DNA from: JAJZNI01 sp035624785
Lineage (GTDB): Bacteria > Chloroflexota > Dormibacteria > Aeolococcales > Aeolococcaceae
NCBI GenBank assembly: GCA_035624785.1
Contig: DASPQV010000011.1
Location: forward strand, 36,896-100,895
Reading direction: 5' to 3'
DNA length: 64,000 bases
The translations under genes and the position numbers were made by a program. A model generated the notes under the pieces. The model ran no database searches, was not told the origin of the DNA, and saw only the letters and a list, made by a program, of their open reading frames with translations. Shown here in pieces: positions 38,786 to 49,585 of the stretch (the stretch's first letter is position 1; each line of letters begins with the position of its first letter).

Positions 38786-40140
38786 GGCATCGCCTCCGGG
38801 TTGCCGGGCGGTCCCGCCAGGATTGCGGCGGGCGGCGGGCCCTCGACCACAGCTGGCTGCCCAGCGATCGACCCTCCCCGGTCCAGAGGCGGCTGCGCAG
38901 CGACCGCGACTCCCGGGCCGAGCCCACGCGCCGCAGGCTCACCAAACCGGCCGTTGCCGGCAGCGCGCTCGAAGACCCCGTCGAGGGTGAGGCGCAGCCC
39001 CAGAGCGGAAGCTCCGGTGAGCACGGCGTCGGAGCCCAGGGTCGATACCGCCAAGCGAGGCGAGAAGGGAGAGATCCGGGCGAGCACCCGACCCGTGGGG
39101 CCGAGCAGGAGGTCGCCGCCTCCGGACCCTACCCCGCCGCCCAGGACCACCAGATCGGGATCGAGCACGGCCGCCACCGCGGCGATGGCGTGAGCCAGCC
39201 GGCTGGCGACCAGGTCGATCACCTGCTGGGCAGCCGTGGTGCCGGCCCGGGCGAGGCGAAATACGTCCGCCGCCGAACGCGCATCGACGAGCCCCCGGTC
39301 GCGAGCCAGCCCGACGATGGCAGCCGCCGAGACCATTCGCTCGAACGCTCCCGTCCCCCACTGGGCAACCTGCTGAGCGGCCGGGGCATCCATGTCCAGA
39401 GCCAGGTAGGCGATCTCACCCGCCAGGCCACCCGCACCGCGGCGAAGCTCGCCGTCGAGGACGACGCCCATCCCAACCCCGGTGCCGACGGAGAGAAGGA
39501 CGAAATCCCGGAGACCCCGGGCCACGCCCTGCGTGTGCTCGCCGACCGCGGCCAGGTTCACGTCGTTCTCGAACGTGACGGGGGCGACCAGCGCCTCCCG
39601 CAGGTCGGTGATCACCTGGACCGACTCCCACCCGGGTAGGTTGGGAGCCAGCCAGAAATGACCTTCACCCGGACGGATCACACCGGGAGTGCCGACAACC
39701 ACCTGGTCGACCTCCTCGAAGGCGATGCCGGCTTCGGTGAGGAGGTGCGTGGCCACCTGGCGCAGCTGGGCGATCAGGGCGGCGGCGGTCACCGCCGTGG
39801 TCCGGGAGGCGGTCCGCCCCACCCAGCCCCCGGTGAGGTCCGACAGCCCGCAGCGCACCCATTCCCGACCGATGTCCAAGCTCAGCACCCAACCGGCGCG
39901 CGGATCGACGGCGTAGAGCTGGGCCCCTGGGCCGGGGAGCCCTCGGCCCCGGCCCGCGCGCCGGATCAGGCCCAGCTCGAGGAGCTGGGCGAGACACTCG
40001 GCGACCGTGGGCCGCGAGAGGCCGGTCTCCCGGACCACCCTCGGTGCCCCCACCGAGCCGCCGGCATGAACCACGTCGAAGATCGAGCGCAGGTTGATGG
40101 CTCGGACCAGGCTTGGCGTCGCCGGTTCTCGTCCGGGCAC
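38782..40140 (-). CDS. ROK-family transcriptional regulator (copy 2)
   Basis: From the GTG at 40140, which has AAGGAG 8 bases upstream, the protein has 452 residues (a GTG at 40149 is possible but abuts the same AAGGAG). An N-terminal winged helix with TGLSRPTVAECLAQL is followed by a ROK domain with LDIGREWVR, VVGTPGVIRPGEGHF, FENDVNLAAVGE and GTGVGMGVVLDGELRRG. The zinc motif CxCGxxGC is missing. It is the first gene of an operon with GH4 and a kinase and is divergent from the ABC importer, with a likely operator at each promoter; probably a repressor relieved by the imported or phosphorylated sugar. Confidence 0.9.
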   Translation of the reverse strand: MPGREPATPSLVRAINLRSIFDVVHAGGSVGAPRVVRETGLSRPTVAECLAQLLELGLIRRAGRGRGLPGPGAQLYAVDPRAGWVLSLDIGREWVRCGLSDLTGGWVGRTASRTTAVTAAALIAQLRQVATHLLTEAGIAFEEVDQVVVGTPGVIRPGEGHFWLAPNLPGWESVQVITDLREALVAPVTFENDVNLAAVGEHTQGVARGLRDFVLLSVGTGVGMGVVLDGELRRGAGGLAGEIAYLALDMDAPAAQQVAQWGTGAFERMVSAAAIVGLARDRGLVDARSAADVFRLARAGTTAAQQVIDLVASRLAHAIAAVAAVLDPDLVVLGGGVGSGGGDLLLGPTGRVLARISPFSPRLAVSTLGSDAVLTGASALGLRLTLDGVFERAAGNGRFGEPAARGLGPGVAVAAQPPLDRGGSIAGQPAVVEGPPPAAILAGPPGNPEAMP

Positions 40141-40168
40141 AGCGCTCACTCCTTCAGGTGACGATTAT

Positions 40169-40183
40169 TAGGAAACTTACCTA
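40169..40183. promoter_or_regulatory. Operator palindrome 1 (ROK type)
   Basis: TAGGAAACTTACCTA, a 15-base palindrome with one mismatched pair and a C at its centre. It lies 29 bases upstream of the ROK/GH4/kinase operon start, next to AT-rich TAATAAT that may be the minus-strand -10. The same motif recurs inverted at 40282. Confidence 0.72.
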
Positions 40184-40192
40184 TAGCATAGG
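40180..40192. repeat. Secondary inverted repeat CCTAT-AGC-ATAGG
   Basis: A perfect 5-base inverted repeat partly overlapping operator 1. It may extend the binding site or be a second half-site. Confidence 0.35.
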
Positions 40193-40261
40193 CAAGGAGG
40201 TCCCGTCAACCTCCTCCGCGCGCACCCCCCCTGCCAATTCCAGAGGGCTCGGTGAGGGGGC

Positions 40262-40296
40262 TTGACATCGCTCTCCATATTCAGGTAAGTTTCCTA
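40262..40296 (+). promoter_or_regulatory. ABC importer promoter with overlapping operator
   Basis: A consensus -35 TTGACA at 40262-40267 followed, at 18 bases, by TAAGTT inside the second operator copy; an alternative -10 TATAAA at 40295 is too far from this -35. Repressor bound at the palindrome would block the -10 region. The gene starts at 40399, giving a leader of about 90-100 bases. Confidence 0.55.
40282..40296. promoter_or_regulatory. Operator palindrome 2 (ROK type)
   Basis: CAGGTAAGTTTCCTA, the reverse complement of operator 1 at 14 of 15 bases. The two copies sit at the two divergent promoters, 113 bases apart, consistent with one repressor controlling both operons, possibly with looping. 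Confidence 0.72.
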
Positions 40297-40398
40297 TAAA
40301 TTGCCCACGGCAGCCCCAGGGGGGTTCAGGCCCGTACGGGAGGACACGGCGATGTGGTGGACCAGAGAACCGGGTGAGGCCAGAATGGAGGCCCCCCG

Positions 40399-42105
40399 AT
40401 GAGACCTTCGAGACTTCTCACTCTGCTACTGGCCGCCGGCATGGCCGTGGCCGCCTGCGGGACCGCGTCCACCTCGGGGGGCGGGGGTTCCGCCACCAAC
40501 CCCGGCACGGTGGGCGGCAAGATGGTCATCGACAACGAGAACGGGAGCACCTGGACCTGCCAGTTCAACCCGTTCAACGGCGCCGACACCTTCCTCTCCT
40601 TCGGCTTCGTCTACGAGGAGCTGTACTACGTCGACACCCTCAAGACCAACGCTGACGGCAGCAACGTCTCCACCCCATGGCTGGCCACCGCCTACCAGTG
40701 GAGCAACAGCGATCAGACCCTGACCTTCACGATCCGGAGCGGGGTGACCTGGAACGATGGCCAGCCCTTCTCGGCTCAGGACGTGGCCTACACCTTCAAT
40801 CTGGAGAGCCAGTATTCGGCGATGGACGCCCTGGGCCTCTGGAAGGCGGACGGCGGTCCCCTGACCGCGGTGACCGCTCAGGGCGATCAGGTGACCTTCA
40901 CCTTCGACGCCCCGGCCCAGACCTATTTCTACTACGTCGCCGACCAGACCCCGATCGTTTCGCAGCACATCTTCTCGGCGGTGCCGACCAGCCAGCTGAC
41001 CAACAACTCGTACGCTGACAGCAAGCCGGTGGGCACCGGGCCGTACACCGTCTCCTCGTGCTCGCCCAACAACATCCAGTACAGCCGCAATCCCCATTAC
41101 TGGCAGAGCACGGCGAGCCACCCGGTGCCGCAGGTGCAGACGCTGGAGTACCCCGCCTACCTGAGCAACAGCAGCGCCAACCTGGTGCTCCGGCAGGGCG
41201 GCGCCCAGTGGGGCGCCCAGTACATCCCCAACATCCAGTCCTACTACATCTCCCCCGATCCGTCGCATCGGCACTACTGGTTCCCGCCTGCCGAGAACGT
41301 GGGCATCTACATCAACACCACGGCACCGCTGCTCGACATCGTGGCGGTGCGCCAGGCGATCTCGGACGCCATCGACCGGTCCCAGGTCTCCCAGCGAGGC
41401 GAGGACGGCTACGAGCCGCCGGCCAACCAGACCGGCATCGTCACCCCGACCTTCGATGCCTGGTACGACAAGTCGATCGACAACACCACCTACTCAGTGA
41501 GCAAGGCTGACCAGCTGCTGGAGTCGGCCGGATTCACCAAGGGTTCGGACGGCATCTACCAGAATGCCCAGGGGCAGCCGCTCTCCTTCACCCTCCAGAC
41601 CGTCACCGGCTACACCGACTGGGACTCGTCGCTCCAGGTCATCCAGCAGGAGCTCCAGCAGGCCGGGATCCAGGTCAAGGTGGTGGACGAGGACAACAGC
41701 TCCGTGCTCCAGCCCAACCTCCAGAAGGGCAACTTCACCCTTGCCTACTACGAGCAGCCATCGGGCGGCCCGTCGCCTTACTACGAGCTGCGGGACGCGC
41801 TCTTCAGCGGCAACATCGGCTCGACCAACTACTCGCAGTGGAAGGACTCTCAGACCGACCAGCTGTTCGACAGCTTCGCCACAGCGAGCAGCACCTCCGA
41901 CCAGGTGAGCATCATGCACCAGATCGAGCAGATCATGGTCAACGATGTCCCCTTCATCCCGGTCACCGAGGGAGTCACCTGGTACCAGTACGACACCACC
42001 TCGTTCGGGGGCTGGCCCACCAGTCAGGACCCGTACGCCCTGCCCGCGGTGTGGGCCTACCCTGATGAGGGTGTAGTGCTCACCCACCTGTTCCCGCTCA
42101 GCTAG
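40399..42105 (+). CDS. ABC transporter substrate-binding lipoprotein, family 5 (Dpp/Opp type)
   Basis: 568 residues. Lipoprotein signal peptide with a lipobox ending at Cys20 (MAVAAC), then a Gly/Ser linker and a full family 5 solute-binding domain (EELYYVDTL, VTWNDGQPFSAQDVAYTFNL, SIMHQIEQIMVNDVPFIPV blocks). GGAGG lies 7 bases before the ATG. Family 5 proteins bind peptides, nickel or beta-oligosaccharides (for example cellobiose in Thermotogales). With GH4, kinase and ROK genes divergent from it, an oligosaccharide ligand is the better guess. Confidence 0.9.
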   Translation: MRPSRLLTLLLAAGMAVAACGTASTSGGGGSATNPGTVGGKMVIDNENGSTWTCQFNPFNGADTFLSFGFVYEELYYVDTLKTNADGSNVSTPWLATAYQWSNSDQTLTFTIRSGVTWNDGQPFSAQDVAYTFNLESQYSAMDALGLWKADGGPLTAVTAQGDQVTFTFDAPAQTYFYYVADQTPIVSQHIFSAVPTSQLTNNSYADSKPVGTGPYTVSSCSPNNIQYSRNPHYWQSTASHPVPQVQTLEYPAYLSNSSANLVLRQGGAQWGAQYIPNIQSYYISPDPSHRHYWFPPAENVGIYINTTAPLLDIVAVRQAISDAIDRSQVSQRGEDGYEPPANQTGIVTPTFDAWYDKSIDNTTYSVSKADQLLESAGFTKGSDGIYQNAQGQPLSFTLQTVTGYTDWDSSLQVIQQELQQAGIQVKVVDEDNSSVLQPNLQKGNFTLAYYEQPSGGPSPYYELRDALFSGNIGSTNYSQWKDSQTDQLFDSFATASSTSDQVSIMHQIEQIMVNDVPFIPVTEGVTWYQYDTTSFGGWPTSQDPYALPAVWAYPDEGVVLTHLFPLS

Positions 42106-42145
42106 GCCGGGACGTCGGCAGAGGGCACCAGGAAGCCAGGCCGCC

Positions 42146-43117
42146 ATGAGGTACATCGCCAAACGGCTCGGCCTCTTCCTGGTGACCCTCTGGGCCGCTC
42201 TCACCGTCAACTTCCTGCTGCCCAGGGTGATGCCGGGCAACGAGGCGGAGGCGGTCTACGCTTCGATGCGCAACGCCCCACCCTCCGTGCTCCGGGCCCT
42301 CGAGGTGGAGTTCGGGGTCAACGTCAAGCAGAACGTGGTGCTGACCTACTTCCAGTACCTGGGCAACTGCTTCACCGGCCAGTTTGGCCTGACCGTCGAC
42401 CGGGTGCCGGTGATGACCAAGATCATGACCTCGCTGCCCTGGACCCTGGGGCTGGTCGGGGTCGCCACGATCATCTCCTTCGGGCTCGGCACGCTGCTCG
42501 GAGTGGTGGCGGCATGGCGGCGAGGCGGCAAGCTGGACAGCGTCCTGCCGCCCCTGCTCTTCATCGTCACCGCCTTCCCGGTCTTCTTCCTCGGCCTGCT
42601 GCTGCTGCTGATCTTCGCGGTGACGCTGGGGTGGTTCCCCACCAACGGCAACTACAGCCTGGGTTCCACTCCATCACTGTCGCCCGCCTTCATCGGCGAC
42701 GTGCTGTCCCACGCCTTCCTGCCCGCCCTCACCCTGGTGCTCACCCTGGCCGGCACCTGGGTCTACACGATGCGCAACAACATGGTGACCACCCTGGCCG
42801 AGGACTACGTGCGCATGGCCCGGGCCAAGGGCCTGGCCCCCTGGCGGATCATGCTCGACTACTCAGCGCGCAACGCCATCCTGCCCAACCTGACGGGTTT
42901 CGCGATGCAGATGGGCTTCGTCCTCGGCGGCGCCATCCTGGTCGAGTACACGTTCTCGTACCCGGGGGTCGGCTACCTGTTCTTCACCGCGACCGACACC
43001 CATGACCTGCCTCTCATGGAGGCGCTCTTCCTCCTCTTCACCCTCGCCGTGCTGATCTGCGTCCTGGCCGCGGACTTCGCCACCGCGGTGCTGGATCCCC
43101 GGACGCGGGAGACCTGA
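42146..43117 (+). CDS. ABC transporter permease, DppB type
   Basis: 323 residues, six membrane helices, first permease of the importer. The EAA loop reads EDYVRMARAKGLAPWRIMLDY. The start MRYIAKRLGLF is typical of DppB/OppB. It starts 40 bases after the binding protein. Confidence 0.93.
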   Translation: MRYIAKRLGLFLVTLWAALTVNFLLPRVMPGNEAEAVYASMRNAPPSVLRALEVEFGVNVKQNVVLTYFQYLGNCFTGQFGLTVDRVPVMTKIMTSLPWTLGLVGVATIISFGLGTLLGVVAAWRRGGKLDSVLPPLLFIVTAFPVFFLGLLLLLIFAVTLGWFPTNGNYSLGSTPSLSPAFIGDVLSHAFLPALTLVLTLAGTWVYTMRNNMVTTLAEDYVRMARAKGLAPWRIMLDYSARNAILPNLTGFAMQMGFVLGGAILVEYTFSYPGVGYLFFTATDTHDLPLMEALFLLFTLAVLICVLAADFATAVLDPRTRET

Positions 43118-43119
43118 AG

Positions 43120-44061
43120 ATGGCGGCACCGGCGATGGAGGCCAATCTCAGCGCCGCCCCGGCGACGCAGGAGGGCTTCGGCAGGGCCAGCTTCCAGCGT
43201 TTCAGCGCCGCCATACTGCGCAACCGAAAGGCCACCGCCGGGCTCCTGCTCCTCCTCTTCCTCGCGTTCGTCGCCGCGTTCCCCCAGGTCTTCACCCGCG
43301 TCGATCCCAACGCGGCGATCTACCCGCAGGCGGTGGGCCCCTCGGGGGCGCACTGGCTGGGCACCACCCAGGTCGGCCAGGACGTCTATGCGCAGCTCAT
43401 CTGGGGCACCCGGCTCACCCTGATCATCACCGTGGTGGCCGGCGGCGGTGCGACCCTCCTTTCAGTGCTGTTCGGGGTCGCCGCCGCCTACTTCGGGGGC
43501 ATGGTCGACCGGGTGCTGTCGGTATTCATCGACATCTTCCTGATCATCCCCACCCTGCCCCTGCTGATCATCCTGGCGGCCTATCTCACCGGCGCCGGGA
43601 CGGTGGCGATCATCGCGGCCCTGATCGTCACCGGCTGGGCATTCAGCGCCCGTCAGCTCCGCTCCCAGGGGCTGTCGCTGCGCACCCGCGACTTCCTCGA
43701 GGCGGCGCGGGTCCGTGGCGAGCGCAGCATGTACGTCATCTTCGCGGAGATCCTCCCGACCATGACCTCGCTGCTGGTGGCCAACTTCATGGGTCTGGCC
43801 ACCTACATGGTGGCCACCGCCGCCGGCCTGCAGTTCCTCGGCCTGGGCAACACCAGCGAGGTCACCTGGGGAACCATGCTCTACTACGCGCAGAACAACG
43901 ACGCGATCCAGGGGGGCAGCAACCCCTGGTGGGCGCTGGCCCCCGGCTTTGCGGTGGTGCTGATGGGAGTCGCCTTCGCGCTCCTCAACTATGCCTTCGA
44001 CGAGATCGGCAACCCGGCTCTTCGAGCCGTCCGGAGACCCCGTGCCCGGCGCGCTGCTTGA
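43120..44061 (+). CDS. ABC transporter permease, DppC type
   Basis: 313 residues, six membrane helices with a hydrophilic N-terminus. The EAA loop contains TRDFLEAARVRGERSMYVIF, and the DppC-typical HWLGTTQVGQDVYAQLIWGTR block is present. It begins 2 bases after the DppB-type gene and its end overlaps the ATPase gene by about 20 bases. Confidence 0.93.
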   Translation: MAAPAMEANLSAAPATQEGFGRASFQRFSAAILRNRKATAGLLLLLFLAFVAAFPQVFTRVDPNAAIYPQAVGPSGAHWLGTTQVGQDVYAQLIWGTRLTLIITVVAGGGATLLSVLFGVAAAYFGGMVDRVLSVFIDIFLIIPTLPLLIILAAYLTGAGTVAIIAALIVTGWAFSARQLRSQGLSLRTRDFLEAARVRGERSMYVIFAEILPTMTSLLVANFMGLATYMVATAAGLQFLGLGNTSEVTWGTMLYYAQNNDAIQGGSNPWWALAPGFAVVLMGVAFALLNYAFDEIGNPALRAVRRPRARRAA

Positions 44062-45049
44062 GGTTCGCGACCTGTCGGTCGACTACATCACCGATGCCGG
44101 CAACGTCCGTGCCGTCGACCAGGTGGACCTGGACCTGCAGCCCGGGGAGTTCCTGGGCGTGGTCGGCGAGTCCGGCTGCGGCAAGTCCACCATGGTCTTC
44201 GCGATCGCGCAGCTGCTCTTCCCCCCAGCCGAGATCGCCGGCGGCAGCGTGACCTTCAAGGGCCAGGACATGGTCCGCCTCGGCGACACGGAGCTGCGCC
44301 ACATCCGCTGGCGCGACTATTCAGTGGTGATGCAGAGCGCGATGAACGCCCTGAATCCCATGAAGAGCATCGAGGCCCAGTTCAGGGACACCATGCGCGC
44401 CCACGGCGACATGGGGACCGAGGAGATCCGGGAACGGTCCGCTGAGGTGCTCCGCATCGTGGGCATCGATCCGGTCCACCTGCGCAGCTATCCGCACCAG
44501 CTGAGCGGTGGGATGCGGCAGCGCGCCATGATCGCCATGGCGCTGCTCTTCACCCCCGAGCTGGTGATGATGGATGAGCCCACGTCGGCCCTCGACGTGG
44601 TCGCCCAGCGCTCCCTGATGAGCCAGGTCAAGCAGCTCCAGGAGCGGCTGGGATTCGCGGTCATCTTCGTCACCCATGACATGTCGGTGGTCGCCCGATA
44701 CTCCGACCGCCTCCTGGTCATGTACGCGGGACAGGTCGCCGAGGTGGGGCCGACCCGGGCCATGTTCGAGAGCCCGCCCCTGCACCCCTACAGCCGCGGC
44801 CTGCTGGACGCCTTCCCCTCCATCCATGGCCCCCGCCGCGAGCTCATCGGGATCCCGGGCAGCCCTCCCGATCTGGGCCGGCCGCCGTCGGGCTGCCGCT
44901 TCCAGCCCCGCTGCCCCGTGGCCATGCCACCGTGCTCGAGCGTCCCGCCCAGGCTGTACCCGGTGCGGCGCTCACAGGTCCGATGCCTGCTCTACGACGA
45001 GGCGATCACGGAGGCCGCACCCGAACGGCAGGCCGCGGTCAAGCCATGA
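44042..45049 (+). CDS. ABC transporter ATP-binding protein, DppD type
   Basis: 335 residues from the GTG at 44042 (an in-frame ATG at 43991 would deepen the overlap with the permease). Walker A GESGCGKS, signature LSGGMRQR, Walker B LVMMDEPTSALD and the C-terminal oligopeptide-type Cys-rich tail (CRFQPRCPVAMPPC) are present. The stop overlaps the next ATPase start as ATGA. Confidence 0.93.
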   Translation: MPGALLEVRDLSVDYITDAGNVRAVDQVDLDLQPGEFLGVVGESGCGKSTMVFAIAQLLFPPAEIAGGSVTFKGQDMVRLGDTELRHIRWRDYSVVMQSAMNALNPMKSIEAQFRDTMRAHGDMGTEEIRERSAEVLRIVGIDPVHLRSYPHQLSGGMRQRAMIAMALLFTPELVMMDEPTSALDVVAQRSLMSQVKQLQERLGFAVIFVTHDMSVVARYSDRLLVMYAGQVAEVGPTRAMFESPPLHPYSRGLLDAFPSIHGPRRELIGIPGSPPDLGRPPSGCRFQPRCPVAMPPCSSVPPRLYPVRRSQVRCLLYDEAITEAAPERQAAVKP

Positions 45050-46122
45050 CCACGGTTGACACGACGGACGGCCGAGGCCCAGCCGGCGGCGCGCCCCTGC
45101 TCCGCACCGTGGAGCTCACCCGTCACTTCCGCCTCGGCGGCCTCCTCTCCAACCGGGTGCTGCACGCAGTCGACGACCTGACCATCACCATCGCGGACCG
45201 GGAGATAGTGGCGCTGGTCGGGGAGAGCGGCAGTGGCAAGAGCACCGTCGCCCGGCTGCTGGCCCGGCTTTACAGGCCAACCCGAGGGACGATCCACTAC
45301 CGCGGCCGCTCCGTGGAGAGCCTGCGCTCGCGAGCCGACATCCTCTGGTATCGCGGTCAGGTGCCAATGGTCTTTCAGGACCCGTACAGCTCCATGAATC
45401 CCGTTTTCCGGGTCTCGCATGGGGTCTCTCGCAACCTCAGGCTTCACCGGCGCGAGCTGGGACGCGCCGCCCGCCACGACGAGGCCGAGAGGGTGTTCGA
45501 GGCGGTGGGGCTGACCCCGGCAGCCGAGATGCTCAGCAAGTTCCCCTACGAGATGAGCGGCGGCCAGCGGCAGCGGGTCGGCTTCGCCCAGGCGCTGGCG
45601 CTGAGGCCCAGATTGATCCTGGCCGACGAGCCGGTGTCGATGCTGGACGTATCGATCCGGGCCGGCGTCCTGAACCTCATGGCCGACCTCCGCCAGCGGG
45701 AGGAGGTGTCGATCCTCTACATCACCCACGACCTGGCCAGCGCCCGGTACGTCGCCGATCGCATCCTGGTGATGTACGCCGGCCACCTCGTGGAGACGGG
45801 ACCGACCGAGGTCGTGCTCTCGCAGCCCAAGCATCCCTACACCCAGCTCCTCCTCTCGGCCGTACCGGATCCCCGTGAGGAGGTGTCGGTCGAGGCGACC
45901 ACCGATCTCGGCGAACCCCCACGGGTGATCAACCCCACGGAGGGCTGCCGCTTCCGCTTCCGCTGCCCTCTGGCCATCGATGAGTGCTCCCGGGTCACCC
46001 CCCGGCTCCGGCCGATGGGACCGGAGCACCAGGCGGCCTGCCACGTCGCCACCCCCGATCCGGCCACGGCCGCAACTGCGTCCCAGCCGATCGCGCCCGG
46101 ACCGCCAGCCGAGAGCGTCTGA
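45046..46122 (+). CDS. ABC transporter ATP-binding protein, DppF type
   Basis: 358 residues from the ATG at 45046. Walker A GESGSGKS, signature MSGGQRQR, Walker B LILADEPVSMLD and the Cys tail (CRFRFRCPLAIDEC) are present. Last gene of the importer operon, ending 74 bases before the convergent uvrA. Confidence 0.93.
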   Translation: MTTVDTTDGRGPAGGAPLLRTVELTRHFRLGGLLSNRVLHAVDDLTITIADREIVALVGESGSGKSTVARLLARLYRPTRGTIHYRGRSVESLRSRADILWYRGQVPMVFQDPYSSMNPVFRVSHGVSRNLRLHRRELGRAARHDEAERVFEAVGLTPAAEMLSKFPYEMSGGQRQRVGFAQALALRPRLILADEPVSMLDVSIRAGVLNLMADLRQREEVSILYITHDLASARYVADRILVMYAGHLVETGPTEVVLSQPKHPYTQLLLSAVPDPREEVSVEATTDLGEPPRVINPTEGCRFRFRCPLAIDECSRVTPRLRPMGPEHQAACHVATPDPATAATASQPIAPGPPAESV

Positions 46123-46196
46123 TCCGCGTTCCGGCCGCGGTCCACGGTGGGGGGCACCCAGGCTGGGGGTGAGCCTTCCCGGCGGCGGGCACCGTC

Positions 46197-49400
<3,204 letters not shown>

Positions 49401-49462
49401 GGAGTTCCTAGCGTACCCAGAACGGGGCAGTCGACCATTGGCAGCCGGCTCGGAGCAATGCA

Positions 49463-49476
49463 CGAACATGCGTACG
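49463..49476. promoter_or_regulatory. LexA-like SOS box upstream of uvrA
   Basis: CGAACATGCGTACG matches the Gram-positive/actinobacterial LexA consensus CGAAC-N4-GTTCG at nine of the ten specified bases. It is 63 bases from the uvrA start, in the divergent gap with the acyl-CoA synthetase gene, exactly where an SOS operator for uvrA is expected. Confidence 0.6.
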
Positions 49477-49585
49477 ATACCGCCCGGGCGGGCGGGCTGT
49501 CCAGCTGTCGAACCCGCCGGGCTGGCGCGACAATGGGGTGCCCTGCCGGGATGAGATGGCCCTGCCGGGCTTGGAGGTCCTCCCG

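Noticed and set aside
40262..40300. TATAAA at 40295 as the -10 for TTGACA at 40262
   Set aside because: Spacing is 27 bases, too long for a normal sigma-70-type promoter; TAAGTT at 18 bases is the better partner.
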